Assembly (NCBI GenBank): GCA_013398615.1 | Contig: VZSR01000520.1 | Coordinates: 17,756,640-17,820,639 of the forward strand | Direction: 5' to 3' | From: Brachypodius melanocephalos | Lineage: Eukaryota > Chordata > Aves > Passeriformes > Pycnonotidae | Length of the DNA stretch: 64,000 nucleotides | Shown: one piece after another, positions 26,401 through 38,601 of the stretch | Layout: every line of letters begins with the position of its first letter | Numbering within the stretch: the first letter of the stretch is position 1 | The notes under the pieces: model-generated | The model's input: only the letters and a program-made list of their open reading frames with translations | What the model was told of the DNA's origin: nothing | The model's database searches: none | Position numbers and translations under genes: made by a program

Positions 26401-27047
26401 TTTGCACATGCTGTTCTATACTTCAATATAGAATATTTGTTTATAAGTAATCTTATATATTTTTGGTACTGTTAAGACAGCTACTGATGAAGCTGACTTT
26501 AGCACAAAAGCTGGAGAACAAGTAATATAATTAATCCTCTCAATAAGGGGAAAACCTCCATTCAAAGCTAATAAATAATTATTATTCATAAATCTTTATT
26601 AAACATGTAATTTATATTAACCTAAGGGATGTAATACCAAGGAGAACAGAAATACCCTGCCAATAGTCTTTTTAAAAACTAGATGTGGTAGACTTCTACT
26701 TCCCATTCATACCTTGTTTCACTTAAGTCCATCCATTTCTTACACAGACAATATGTTGAAGGAAAGAGAGGACACAAGTACTCCAGTCCTTCCTGCAGCA
26801 TCCACTGGATTTCTCCCACAGCTGGCAGCATCACCAGGCCGAGTCTTGATGATATGGTTTTCCATACTGAGTTTGTTTGAGTCACGATACGAAGAAAAGC
26901 GGTGCTTGAGTGCGTGTACACGTGGCAGCAAGTTTTGTCCAGCAGGATGGTTTGGAAGAGCTCAGCCCAGTCCCTGCTGACGCCATAACAACATCACACA
27001 GTTTGTGTTCTCACCAGGCCTGGCAGCAATTCTGTTTCTTGGTTGCA
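23449..27047. other. Intergenic, no gene recognised
   Basis: Low-GC sequence. It holds an AT-palindromic patch at about 23855-23905 and a TTTC/GAAA-rich imperfect palindrome near 24165-24202. The open frames at 25323-25616 (minus) and 26679-26980 (both strands) are not recognisable. Confidence 0.7.
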
Positions 27048-28380
27048 TCAGGGCAGAGAGGTAGCAGGTAGCTTGGGTTCACCTGTAATGTGAGGACACG
27101 AAGGCATGATAACGTCAGAGATTTTTACATAGGTATTATCCATGCAGTGCAGGTTGCCAGAGAAGACTTGGTCTGCTCCATGAGGGATAAGGAGCTGGGA
27201 GCCAAGGATGACTTCAGCAGAGGCATTGCTTTGGACAGTCAAGGCACAGCCCTGCCGCCCTGCAGAATCCAAAGTGAATGGTGGTAACAGGGTCTGCTGG
27301 CAGCACAGACAAGACAAGCTGCAGAACCAGATCTGGGGTCCATCTTGAGACTGCCAGGAGTCCAGTCAGGAGTAGCAGGAGACAGAGTGTAATATATATC
27401 CAAGGAAGTCCAAACAGGAGTCAGGGCTGGCAATAGATGCAGTTATAGCCTCTCTCCAACAAGAGAGAAGCTGGTGCCCAAGCTAGGGCTGAAGTAACTC
27501 CCAGCCCCATGGTAGAGGGAGTGAGGTGGAGATTCCAGGTGAGGCTGGCCGAGAGCATTTAAGGCCTGTTGGGGCACTCAGGGCCCTGCCCTAAGTGTTA
27601 ATAAGCCAATTTAAAATGAAGCTTGTATTCATGTGTCTTTCTCTTGGTATACAGCACCCACACAAACACAGACACCACCAATGGCCTCATCCTTTCTCCC
27701 TTCCCTGGCTGAACCGGATGGAGAACCATTAGTGGGAAATGTAAAGGCATATTCAATGTGTATTCCACCAGCTGCTGAGCTGAGAGAGTCTGTCCAGTAT
27801 CTGGCCTATGGATCCATCTTCCCAGCTGCTAGCATCTGGATATATTAGCCCCTGAGGCTCCAACACCACTCCTGTCACACAAACATATATACTTTGTAAT
27901 TTCTGCAGGAGCTGGCTTTGGACACACAGTGCACATGACCAGCCTGTTTTATGCTTTTATCCCTCTATTTTCCTACACCTGTTTCTCCTCAAGTCCCCTA
28001 AATCCATTTCTTTCACCGTTTTGTTCCCCTACTAAACATCCCACAAACTTTGTGCAATCCTAAAACGCCTTTTGACTTCATCCCATGCAGAATGCATCAT
28101 GCAGTTCCAGGCAGAAACCTCCCATGGTCTGAAAAAGCCCTCCCAGCACCTCGTGTTGATGGATCTTACACCTGGGCAGGGACTGAGGCACTCCTGCAAC
28201 AGCCGAGGGACCCTGCCCTGTACCTGTGTCCTCCTCTCTGTCTGCTGATGATGGGCCTGGGAGAAGTTTGGGCTGGGTGTTATTTGGGTTTGCCCACCCA
28301 CCATCCTTTTTGTGATCATTAGTGTGTCTGCATTTATCCCTCCCCTTGACAAAAGACTGTTTTCTTGGCTTTTTATTGTT

Positions 28381-28492
28381 TTGGTTGGGAGTTTTTGTTT
28401 GTTTGTTTTTCATTTTGTGGGGTTTTTTTTTGTTGTTGTTGGTTTTATGTGTGGGGTTTTTGGTTTTGTTTTAGTTTTTAGTTTTTTGTTTT
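28381..28492 (+). repeat. G/T-rich low-complexity tract
   Basis: About 110 bp almost wholly of G and T on the plus strand, made of GTTT, TGTTG and GGGGTTTT motifs. The open frame across it (28312-28494) codes only F, V, G, L, C-type residues because of the base bias and is not a gene. Confidence 0.9.
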
Positions 28493-29761
28493 AATCTAAC
28501 CCTAGTCACCACTTCTTAGAAAAAATCCAATTAATGGAGAAAGCTGCAGCATGACTCCTTAGCAATGCAGACTGCCAAGAGCACATTAAATCCTATCTTC
28601 TGCTCTGTTCTCTGGCTTTTCATAGCACATTGGGCAAATTGATTGGATTTGGCCGTTAGGGAGTAAATTACAGAAAGTCAGTCATGAATGTACAGTGCCA
28701 GCTATCTTTCAGTCAGATGGGCTCAAGTACCATTGCATCTGCATGTGTGCCTCTCCCCTTCTAAGACTGGCAAGTAAATAATTCTCAGGCCATTTTTATT
28801 TTAATTATTCAATATCTTTAGTGATGAATAGCTACCTATCTCTGACACAAAAGTCCTGGCAGGCAGCACAGTACACCACAACCAACCTGCTGTCAGCAGC
28901 ATTGGCTCCAGTTCACTTGCCTACACAATTCCCCGAGCTCATTCTCTTGAGTGCAGCCCATGCCCCAAGCCACGAAACTCTGCAGAGCCACATCCCAGGA
29001 GACTGATCACCAGCCTTGATCATGAGCAAGCCTGTTCCGACAACTTCATCCAAATACAAGAAAGGTATAGGAAATATTAAGTCTAATTCTTTTCTCTGCA
29101 GCATCTCCATGAGTACATGAAGATGGTCTTGGCCACCTGGCAGTTGTCCAAAGCAGTGCAACAGCATCCTGAAATGAGCATAGCTGAAGAGGCTGTCAGC
29201 AGCAGCAAGAAATCTAGCTGGCAAGAAATCGCAGGAAAAGATCAGGCATAATAAGGTAAAGTATCAATATTACAGCATAGCTGTCAAGCCACCAAAGCAG
29301 GTCTTTCCACAAAACAGAACAGATCCTCAGTGGAGGTAATCACTGCAGTCTCCATTACCAGATTGAACTGAAGGCAACTAAATTCCAGGAAGATACTCAT
29401 TTACCAGGACCAAGAACTACAGATGGATTGCTCAAAATTGAGTGGAAGTGAATTAAAACAGCTAAGCAAATTTAACACAGATAAAGTTACTCATAGGAGG
29501 ATATTATTTTCTTAAATTGTAATTATAATTACTGTTCCTAGGTTGCATACTACCAATAAAGCATGAGAATTTAAGGTTATGTCTTTTAAGAAAATAAGAA
29601 TATTACCAATAAAGTGTGAGATTTTTAAGATCCATAGAAACATATCAGTCAGAAGTACTGAAGAACAAAAAGTATTAGGAAATAGAGAACAAACAGAAGT
29701 CATCATGACGTGGTTAGTATGAGATAGTGGTGCAGTTCTGATCTCGTTTCTGACAGAATAT

Positions 29762-29905
29762 AATAAACCTGAAGAGGGTGAAAAGAGGAGCAACGAGGAT
29801 GGGTGATATGTTTTAGGGATGAGAGTGACAGTGCTGCATTGGTGGTTGAACTTGATGATTTTGAAGGTCCTTTCCAACCTTGAGGGTCCCATGAATCTGT
29901 GATAG
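29762..29905 (+). mobile_element. CR1 LINE short 3' fragment, internally deleted
   Basis: The fragment begins with CTGAAGAGGGTGAAAAGAGG-type sequence and AGCAACGAGGATGG, then jumps to the CR1 3' tail (GGTTGAACTTGATGATTTTG, TCCTTTCCAACC) and ends ATGAATCTGTGAT. The normal ORF2-end segment between these is missing, so it is an old copy with a deletion. Confidence 0.8.
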
Positions 29906-30669
29906 AGATCATCCAATTTATAGACCCTTGGATAACATGTGTGACCACAAAGGGCAAACTACATAGATTAGGACATTTAATTCAGAAGATAACCATCTAC
30001 ACAGTTATAGATGGCAAAGTGAGGATGACTTCTCATTGTCTGTTCCAACAAAAAACCTAAGAAGCATCAAACAGAAGATGGCAAATTCAGAATAAAGCAG
30101 AGGAGATGCTGCTTCACACTGTGAAAATGTGAGACTTTTTGCCACAAACACTGGGTGAGGGAAGTATTTGGAAGCTGGATAATTATCTCCTTGCCATGCA
30201 TTTATACTTCTCTGGAGGTGTGAACTACTGGCCAGTTTTCTGCGCAAATTAAAAAAAAAAATAAAATCTAAAAGTGCACAGGCCACACAGTGCAAGGATG
30301 ATTCTGGCATTACATTGTTTCCTTCTCAGCAGTTTCTTAAGTAGTCCAGAGAAGCTTCTCCTTCTAGTACCAGACATTGCCAGCATAGGGAGGTGTGCAT
30401 GAAAATGTCCAAGCTGGCTTCTTGGCCTGCTGTCTGTCTGCACATGGTTGTAAAATTGGGTCCCCCTTAGTGGTCCAACCAGCACAACATTTCAAAATGA
30501 CTATGTCACTGGTTACTTTGCCATAACAGACAGACCTAGATAGGAAAGGCTCGTCAGACACAAAGTAATGTGTTATATTGTCTTGGGCCATGGTAAAATC
30601 TGCATGAGGAGAATGCCAGGTATTGACAAAAACCACTTTGCATGCTTCCTTGTCAGTCCAGTGGGGCAA

Positions 30670-33600
30670 TTCTTTGTGTGCTAATATGTATGTGTGTATA
30701 TATATCTAAACATATACTTACCTTTCATCTTACACTTTTCTTGAAGTAACTTTATTGTTCAATCTCTGGTTATCAAGATCAGGCTAATACCTTTGTTCTT
30801 CTGTGGTATGCTCAGATAAACTGCAGAGTTAATAGTATACAATAGGGTTTCAGTTTTGCTTGTGAATTAACTCTGCAAAAATTACATTGTTGCTTGCATT
30901 TTTAACACAAATTGGGTCCATGAAAATGCAGAAGTCCTTGCATGGAGACAGAGCATGCTGGGTATTGCTGTATGGTGCTGGGATGGAGCAAGTCATCTGA
31001 GCCAGATCAGTCTAAAACTAGAGAGCTACTGAGCCTCTGCGCATCACCTTTTGAAGGCTTTATATTTCAAGAACTTTATCAGCTTGTGTGCAATACGGCA
31101 CAAATGCACAGAGCAAGTCTTAACTGAATGCTGAATATGAGTCACTGAGCCCTTCCAGAAAACATGCAGTTAGCAGCAGTTCATGAAGTTGTAACATTTG
31201 CAAAATGTGCAGGCTTTTCCTCCCCACAAATTACTCAAGATTTACCTGCACTTCAATGCTGGCTTTTAAATCCAGCATGACAACTCATCTCTGAGAGGAT
31301 GCTAGGATAGATTTACTAGAAAACAACGGTCAAGTTTGAAAGAAAACAACCAACCAAACCAAAAAAGCCCATAAGAAAACACAGAAGAAACGCCAGTGTG
31401 ACTTTTTCACTTGGAGTAAATATGGAAATCCAGCTGCCGACAGTATCATGCTGAAAACGCTATGCTTTGTCTCTTGAGACCAGCTGGCACTAGGAAGGTG
31501 AAGAGTTAGAGTTATTAGAGATCGTGTTCATCATGAGGATAAAGCACTTAATTGCAAGTTATGGACCAAATACTGCCATCGGAAGCTATACCTTGTTCTA
31601 CAGATTGCTGCTTTAATGACCACCAGCTTCTACAGATGTTCTGACCATGCAAACCCTTTGTCATCAATAGCTGTGACTTTGATTGTCCTCCTCTCCTAGA
31701 GGAATGTCTGCTTTTTCTGAGTACATGGAGAATGCTCTTCCATGTCTAACCTGTAGTCTTTAGGTTTCACCTTTTACATGGGAGTAACAGCAGCTGACTT
31801 TAGAATCAAGAAGGAGACTACAGTAGATATAAAGCATTCAAGCAAAGAGTTTCTTACCTGGACTTTTGGGAAATGTATAAAATACCCACATAAAAAATAT
31901 TAGGTTGGGAATATATTCCTGAATTTATTTGGGATAAAAGTCTATCAGAAAAGTTTGGAAAGTGCCAACAAAAATGACAGACAATTTTCATGATTTTCCC
32001 CCCAATATTAAAAACTAGCTTCAATTTGCCAGCTAAGGCAAAATAAAGTTTTTGGCAAATTTTGTGCTTGAGCATTTCAACATCTACTCCCTTACTTCTT
32101 ATTCTTAGTTTTCTTTCAGGTAGGAGTATAAGAATCATTAATTGTCAGCCCCAACTTTTGCTGGATAATGTAGCCTGAGTTGGACTCTGACTCCTTATTT
32201 GACATTTTCACACTCTCCCACATCTGTTTCCTCAGAGGAAATATGAAGTTCTATATCCAAATATATCAAATACATGTACTCAAGGAGTGGACTCTGCCTT
32301 TAAAACAACTATTGAACTTGATTGCTAGTGAGTCTTTATGTTATTGGTGTCCTTTATAAACTTCTGATTTTCATTCCATATGCTGCCTATAATAACAATC
32401 CTTAACTACATTATAACAATCCTTTGGCTTATAATAGGCAGTGTTCTGCATTACCTCTTAAGGATGAGTTAACCTGCCTCTCTCTTCCTTCTGTGGTTTA
32501 AAATATTCTACAGTACAGTAAAAACAGGCATCCATGAATTCAGTTTGGTACCACCCTGCTGCTACATAGAGAGATCACAAATGAGGACATGTAGTCCAGA
32601 GCAAAAAAATATGATCAGCGAGTTGTGTTACTGTTTCTCTGAACGATCAACCCCTGGATTGCCTCCAAACAGTGTATGCCTACCTGCCTTCAACCTTTGC
32701 AATGGCCCACGCAGGGAGTTTCACAGCAGAGTTTGGTTTTAAAATCAGCCTGAGGGATGCCTTCTGCAGTCATCATAGAACTACAGCTCTGATCCACTGT
32801 GGCAGTCAGGATTTAAAACAAATTTTCTGTGTTCTGACTAAGTCTTCAGATAAAGATAGATAAATACTCTGGCTTCACAAATGGAGTTGATGGGATAGCA
32901 TTTTACCCATGAAGTCCGAGAAAAAAGGTGTTGTAGGGCACTCCTATGGTCTTAATCCCAGATGAAATGTGAAGCAACCAAAATAAACAATCTGGTGGGA
33001 GCTGAAAAGTCCTTATCTCATGGGGAAGAAAAAAAATAAAAAAGAAAAAACACTTTATCAAATTCCAGACAGTGCCGCACAAGAGCTATTTGCAAATGCT
33101 ATGCAATTTAGATGGGGAAAAGTATTCTCCAGTTTTGATTAGTCTGATTGTAACCCCACCCCACCTGCAAGTGCTGCTTCTGTTTTGCCCCTTGGGAGGC
33201 GTGAGAGAGAGCTCACTCTGTAGTTTCAGTTCACTCATAACACTGTACATGAGGGAAGGCCCTAGATTGGACATACTATTTCTCTTCCTCCCTACGCTCT
33301 TTCCCCACCCCAAATACCCTCTTAAATCACTACTTTTTTGTTTCAAACAACAAGGCTGACCAGATGAAATTTTAAATAATGATTGAGGATTTTTTTTATT
33401 CATTTAAGTTTCAATATCATTACAGAAAATGTTATGGTACAGAGTTGTTTAACATTAGTTTTATTTCTTTGCTCATTTAATTTCCACACGAATGCTGGTA
33501 ACACTAATATCTGTACAAGATCAGTCTTTGATTTTTTTTTAGTTTTTAGTTCTGTACATTTTTAAATGTATTGGTTAAAAAGGCTGTCAGCACTTAAGGA

Positions 33601-34074
33601 AGCAATTTTTTTTTTTGTTTGTTGAAATAAAAGGTATCCAGTTACTGCCCAAGAGTACTGAGCTGGGTGGCTGCCGGGACAAGAGACATCCCTGAATGCG
33701 CGGCGAGGTGAGGAAACCTCGGGGCTTCATTGGGTTCCCAGTGCAGCCACTCCACTTTTGGCACTGTGCACATCAACACGAGATACAAGATAAAGAACAA
33801 GCAGAAGCTCTCTGTGAAGCGGTTATGAAGCATACTAATAAGGGAAATCCAAGTGTTGTCTACGCTAGTATAAATAAGCAGACAGCCTTGTTTTAAGAGC
33901 GTAAGTAGTTGTATCTTAAAGATGAGAAAAAACACAAGTTCTGCAGGCACCTACTGCTGTCTACTAAAAGCTACCGCTATTAGAACTAGCATTGAACACA
34001 CAAAGCAATTGCAAGAAAAGGAAAAAGTTGCTTTGATATAATCAGAATAAATTTCTTTGTTAAGATTTGTTTTA
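30670..34074. other. GPHN 3' flank, mostly non-coding
   Basis: AT-rich sequence with the 32383-32441 inverted repeat. The segment 33640-33950 differs from its surroundings by having several CpGs and a more balanced base composition, and is open on both strands (33696-33896 plus, 33642-33950 minus). It could be distal GPHN 3' UTR or an old retrocopy next to an A/T-rich run at 33607-33617. Neither is proved. Confidence 0.5.
32383..32441. repeat. Imperfect inverted repeat, 13-bp arms
   Basis: The left arm CTGCCTATAATAA (32383-32395) matches the reverse complement of the right arm TTATAATAGGCAG (32429-32441) at 12 of 13 positions around a 33-nt loop. The loop also carries a repeated ATAACAATCCTT. 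Confidence 0.8.
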
Positions 34075-34248
34075 AAGTTTTTTTTTTAAAAGGTATTTAT
34101 TTAAATTCCATTTGAAATATATTTCAAGATGTTGACTATACTGATCAACTTTTATCCAAATCGGAAAAACTAGCTGTGCCGTTGCATATTACAGGATACA
34201 GTCAATGATATGTGGACATGCATCAAAGCTTCGCTCTTGCTGGTGACA
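34075..34248 (-). other. GPHN: Candidate GPHN proximal 3' UTR with AATAAA
   Basis: The sequence below the stop codon contains TTTATT at 34096-34101, an AATAAA on the minus strand. That would give a 3' UTR of roughly 170 nt. Further minus-strand AATAAA hexamers occur at 33460-33465 and 33395-33400, so a longer UTR of about 0.8 kb covering the 33.6-33.95 kb patch is also possible. The cleavage site cannot be fixed from sequence alone. Confidence 0.4.
34096..34101 (-). terminator. Polyadenylation signal AATAAA (candidate, GPHN)
   Basis: Canonical hexamer on the minus strand about 150 nt past the gephyrin stop codon. It is a candidate only, because two more copies occur downstream near 33.4 kb. 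Confidence 0.4.
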
Positions 34249-34382
34249 TCATAGCCTTCCAATGACCATGACATCCACCACCTCCCCCTTGTGAAGCTCC
34301 ACATACTGCTCTGTCTTTGGAGGTAGCATCAACAGTCCATTGGCACTGCGCATACTCATCAGACGACTGCTCATCTGATTGC
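34249..34382 (-). CDS. GPHN: Gephyrin terminal coding exon and stop (residues 694-736)
   Basis: The coding part of the last exon begins with two bases of the split glycine codon, then NQMSSRLMSMRSANGLLMLP, and ends VDVMVIGRL followed by TGA at 34249-34251. The acceptor is CCTGTAG at 34383-34389. The segment completes subdomain IV. PPKTEQY contains Pro713 and Tyr719; Tyr719 is among the residues reported to contact the glycine receptor beta loop. The C terminus ends at the same residue as mammalian gephyrin. Confidence 0.98.
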
Positions 34383-35984
34383 CTACAGGAGAGAGGCAGA
34401 ACAATTTCAGTTGAGGCTTCAGTGAGTTCCAAATGCTGCAACATGATCCGAAAAACATAAGCTGTTATGATGGAAATGTTTAGGTGGCTAACTTATTCAC
34501 GGAGCTGGGATCTTGCTGTTCCAAGGTGGATGGAAACAGAGAACTCTGTGGAGATTAGTCAGCCTCTCACTGCACTGGATCTCAAGACTGTCGCTCTCTT
34601 TGCTGACTGCTTTCCTATCCAGCCTTCCACATTATCTGTACCATCTATCTTGTCCTAGTAAATTGTTAATCCTATCAAAATTACTTTATTTTTCAATTTG
34701 TACACCTATTCCAGCTGTACAAGCACTAAAATCAGCACAGTCTGGAATGTTTTTAATATCCTGTTCTAGAATAAATTTGATTAACTTTATTCTCTCTGAA
34801 TAGAATCATTTAGGTTGGGAAAAACCTCCAAGATCATTAAGTCCAACCTTTGACAGAACATCACCATTTCAACTAAACCATAGCACTAAGTGCCATGTCC
34901 CATTGTTTCTTGAACTCTTTCAGGGATGGTGACTCCACTACTTCCCTTGGCAGCCTGTTCCAATGTTCAACAGCCCTTTCAAAAGGAAATTCTTCCTGAT
35001 GTCCAACCTGAGCCTCCACTGGTGCATCCTGAGGGCATTTCCTCTTGTCCTGTCACTTGTTGCCTGTGAGAAGAGACCAACACCTACCTGGCTACAACTT
35101 CCTTTCAGGTGGTTGTAGAGAGTGATATGGTCTCTCGTGATTCTCCTTTTCTCCAGGCTAAACACCCCCAGCTCCGTCAGCCACTCCTTATAGAACTTAC
35201 TCTCCAGACCCTTCACCAGGTTCGCTGCCCTTCTCTGGAAACTCTTCAGCACCTCAGTGACCTTGTACTGAGGGGGCCAGAACTGAACTAATATTTTCCC
35301 TGTGGAGACTCATATATAGTCCTTCTTGCTGAACTATTTGGATGTCTAGCAAAAACACAATTAGTTGTTTACGGAACTAAATCTTCTGCAAAAGTGTCAC
35401 AGTCAGCTTTCTAGCAGTACATAGCTAAACCAGTATTCCAGTCTAGTATTCACCTCAACTGCAGCTGAGTATCCAGAAGTATTCCTAGGTGGCAAGCATG
35501 ACTAATAAATCCTTAGTCTGCTTTAAGAGAACATCTAGAGCCTCTGCTATCTTTCCTATTTTTCCAGTTCAGCTACAATCCCATTTCTTTTATTTATATT
35601 GCTCCTATCTCTGCCCCAATGAGTGTTTGTTGAGTACATGCACAACAGCACAAGGAAGCAAAAGTGCCTGAGTGCAAGTAAGCTTAGTGGATGTTTATAA
35701 AAAGGAATGTGAGCACATATGCCAAGCATACAGGTGTAGTGTGTGTGTATTAAGGCAGGTTATTCAAATAAATTATGTTTTAATGGTTAAATTGAAAAGC
35801 CGTATCAGTACTGAAATTTGTACTAATGTATGTGTATGCATGTACACAAGAGTGTCAGCAAATCAGCCTGCATAAAGAAAGTTCTAATAAAAAAAACGTG
35901 CACACTCTTGGCTGTTCCCAGACATGTCTTTAGGAAGGCAAGGCTGTGTGTGAGTGTCTGTCACTCTGTGTGAGTAGCACTGAC
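34383..35984 (-). other. GPHN: GPHN last intron, about 1.6 kb
   Basis: Intron with GTCAGT donor and CTGTAG acceptor. Nearly a third of it is the CR1 copy at 34797-35290, which lies in the same orientation as GPHN. Nothing else was recognised. Confidence 0.9.
34797..35290 (-). mobile_element. CR1 LINE 3' fragment in last GPHN intron
   Basis: On the minus strand the element ends in AATGATTCTATTC at about 34797-34809. Its ORF2 end is readable at 34938-35252, with LEKRRITRDHITLYNHLKG and RLRLDIRKNFLL, the standard avian CR1 C-terminal sequence. The copy is 5'-truncated near 35290. It lies inside the GPHN intron in the same orientation as the gene. Confidence 0.92.
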
Positions 35985-36081
35985 CTGTACTCTGTGCCCA
36001 AGGTAGTGGTTCTTGGTGATGCCAAGTCAGGATGCACCGATGATATTCTGGGCGGGGGTCCAATTTTACATCACATGATAA
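35985..36081 (-). CDS. GPHN: Gephyrin C-terminal subdomain exon (residues 661-692, G693 split)
   Basis: This 97-nt exon encodes LSCDVKLDPRPEYHRCILTW followed by HHQEPLPWAQST and the first base of a glycine codon. Acceptor CCTACAG, donor GTCAGT. It is the first exon of subdomain IV, the beta-barrel that packs against the partner protomer in the E-domain dimer and forms part of the groove for the glycine receptor beta-subunit loop. It splices in frame to the terminal exon. Confidence 0.98.
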
Positions 36082-37233
36082 CTGTAGGATTAAAGAAGAA
36101 AGGATGAACATGTCATGCATTCACATTGCACTGTCTAAGATAATGGAATAATCTGCTCAATTGTTTCTCCTTAGAAACAGTCATTTCAAAAACTTGTGTT
36201 TTGAGGTCAGATGGTGTCTAGTGCAAGACTAAAAGCTGCAGAAGGCAGAGACTGCAGTATTTCAGGAAATATGACTGTGGTATTACAATAAAGTGTCTGA
36301 AGGAGTCTCCATGCATTAAGTGGAATGTTCCAAAGCTGTTCCTTTACTGAGAGTTTACAGATAGTATTTCTGTAGAAAAAAGCCTGGTCTCTTTGGATTA
36401 CATTGCATAAAGAAAAAAAAAATTATTCACATTCAAAATCCTGCTAGCTTGTACAAAAGGAAAATGGCCAATCTTTGAAACTAAAAGACATATAGGGGAT
36501 GGCTCATAATGGAAAATACATGCAAAAGTGAAGGTCACTGCAAATTGCTCTCTCTTTTAGAATATTTTAGCTGTGAGCTAAAATCTGGATGCTTGAGGAA
36601 GGACAAAAGGGGGACATGGGATAAGCTGTAAGAGAAAAGTGCATAGCCAAGAACACTAAGAAAACTACAAAAGGTGATGCATTCCTTGGTACTTTATTTG
36701 AATCAAAACCAGAAGAAGACATTATAATAACATGCCTTGAATCTATATTAAATAGAGTTACACTATCCATGATTTATTAGAAAAGTGAGAAGAGTTTAAG
36801 GAATTTATATTGCTTAGAGTGGTGGTCATGTGGGTTTCTTACATAAATAACTCAACAAAAAGGCTTTAAAGTTTGTATTTTCTATTGCTAATACCGAATT
36901 ATCCAACTCTAGATATCCGCAGATTACTCTGCATTTTTTACCATAGCCTAAAACAAATGTCTTTTTCAAACAGGAGAGTGTCCTTCCTGCCTGATTGGCA
37001 AATGGCTGCCTCTGCATCTGCATACCTTGCTCCATTAGATGGCCATCTAACTCTAAAAAGTTATGGGACTGAATATTACCATTACCAGAGACTGAGAATG
37101 TGCTGCTATTTGTGTGAATGTCCTTCCACTGCCAGAACTAGTCTAGGGCTCAGATTCCACAAGCACAACAGAGCCCAAAGAGCTGTGCTTCAACATCTTG
37201 AGAGAATTTTTAAATAGAGGACAAGCTTCTTAC
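36082..37233 (-). other. GPHN: GPHN intron, about 1.15 kb
   Basis: AT-rich intron with GTAAGA donor and CTACAG acceptor. No repeats or convincing open frames were recognised. The plus-strand frame at 36873-37217 is mostly non-coding in character. Confidence 0.85.
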
Positions 37234-37337
37234 CCTGGCTTTGATGATGGTGGGCCGAGGATCCAGGATACCCTGCATTTTCCTCAGTGCAGGAACAACA
37301 AAGAGATTGCAGGTGACAACAGCTGACACAGGATTAC
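37234..37337 (-). CDS. GPHN: Gephyrin E-domain exon with GNPVSA motif (residues 627-660)
   Basis: This 104-nt exon begins with the last two bases of the split glycine codon, then NPVSAVVTCNLFVVPALRKM, and ends ILDPRPTIIKAR in phase 0. Acceptor CTGCAG, donor GTAAGA. The NPVSA segment completes the conserved LPGNPVSA motif of molybdopterin-binding proteins. The following helix links subdomain III to the C-terminal subdomain IV. No deviation from the vertebrate sequence was noticed. Confidence 0.98.
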
Positions 37338-38601
37338 CTGCAGGACAAAGAACAGTTGGTGGTGATGCCCTGTTAGTTTACCCTGAAATGCTGAAAGTGA
37401 GCTTATGTTTTTATAGCAACTTCATTTTAAAGGACTGTACAGAGCTTTCCATGCTATGTACTGCACACAGTACAGACTGCAGTGGCATGTGGCAAGGGGC
37501 ATGTGGCAGGTACTCATGTTGAAAGCTACACTCTGGATGATGTGTGCCGAGGTCCTGCTCAGACTAGAATTGCCCTATGTTCCTCAGGCCCCATCATTTG
37601 CCTCTGTTCTTCTGCTACCTTTGTCCTATGCCCACATTTGTCTGGGGCTGGAGCAGAGTTAATTGTGCATAGTTATTGGCTCTACCCTGACAGGGCTCTT
37701 TATTTGTGACTAATGGTTCCCAGACACCAGGGGAAGTATAACTTCCAATTCCCTAACAGAGTAGCAAAATGGTTTAGGACAAATTCTGAGGAGAATCCTA
37801 CTGATTTGTATGTTTTCTGTTGACTCACAAGAGAGGTGTATGACCACCTGTCAAACATCACTGTCTTACGTATCTGATCTTCTCTAGATAAAAGTTTTTT
37901 AAAAAATACTATGATCAGATGGATGCTCCACTGATCTCTCCCCTGCAAGAAAATGTACTGCAGCAACTAAAGCAAGAAAGGGTAGAAGCACTATATATAT
38001 CTGAAAATCACCAGCTCATCAAGAAAAGGATTCCTGGTATAGTCAAAATTCATGGAAAGCCAAAGCAGTAAGAATAAAATAAATTCCTTCTCATTTAGAA
38101 GGACAGAAATCCATAAGGAAATCTTTATTCTAAACAAGTGCTTTCCCAGGGCACACAGCTGGCAGCGGTGCAGCCATGCTGCCCTCTTTCGGTTCCACAG
38201 CAGGAGCATGATAAACAAAAATATTCCGTGACATGTTCCTTGGCACTCCCTCATTTTTGTCTCCATTTTCAGTATGTCAGAGTGGATGCACTGACTTACA
38301 CCCACAGGATATTTATGGTGAAGGCGCAGGGAGCTGTAGGAAAAAACATCCCTGTGAAAAACAGGGAAATTGTTGGATGGAAGAAATCGTAAACTTGTAC
38401 CAAAAAATTCTGAGGACAGGTACAAAAAAGAAATCCTTAGCACATCCCTGTAAGTCCATCTCTTCTGGAAATTTCTGAGAAAATCTTACAGGTACTGTCC
38501 TTAGAGGCCAACACCAGGCACAGGTGCTGTGAAGTGTCACTATTCTGTTTCATGTCTATCATCTATGCACAGCAACAAAAGTAATCCACAAAACACCTTA
38601 C
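37338..38601 (-). other. GPHN: GPHN intron, about 1.3 kb
   Basis: Contains overlapping open frames on both strands at 37991-38540 (longest 150 codons, 37991-38443 minus). None resembles a known protein, and the frames on opposite strands conflict. No repeat family was recognised. Confidence 0.8.

Larger units (their letters stand above)
27048..30669 (-). other. Cluster of unassigned minus-strand open frames
   Basis: Four minus-strand open frames of 89-106 codons (27048-27317, 28032-28352, 28913-29224 and 30364-30669) lie in a locally GC-richer 3.6-kb stretch. Some have a protein-like composition; the last one reads NTWHSPHADFTMAQDNITHY. They could be exons of a degraded gene or pieces of an unrecognised retroelement. 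Mammalian GARIN2/FAM71D lies in this interval, but I see no convincing match to it. The plus-strand CR1 fragment and the G/T tract lie within the cluster. Confidence 0.25.

Noticed and set aside
28312..28494. Small hydrophobic membrane peptide
   Set aside because: Product of the G/T-rich low-complexity tract, which can only encode F, V, G, L, W and C-type residues.
26679..30669. Endogenous retrovirus
   Set aside because: I looked for protease and reverse-transcriptase motifs in the open frames and for paired LTRs, and found none.
34938..35252. 104-codon minus-strand frame as a separate gene
   Set aside because: It is the ORF2 tail of a truncated CR1 LINE, with the standard LEKRR...RLDIRKNF sequence.
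37991..38443. 150-codon minus-strand frame inside a GPHN intron
   Set aside because: It conflicts with open frames on the plus strand, has no recognisable motif and AT-driven composition, and lies between two well-defined GPHN exons.
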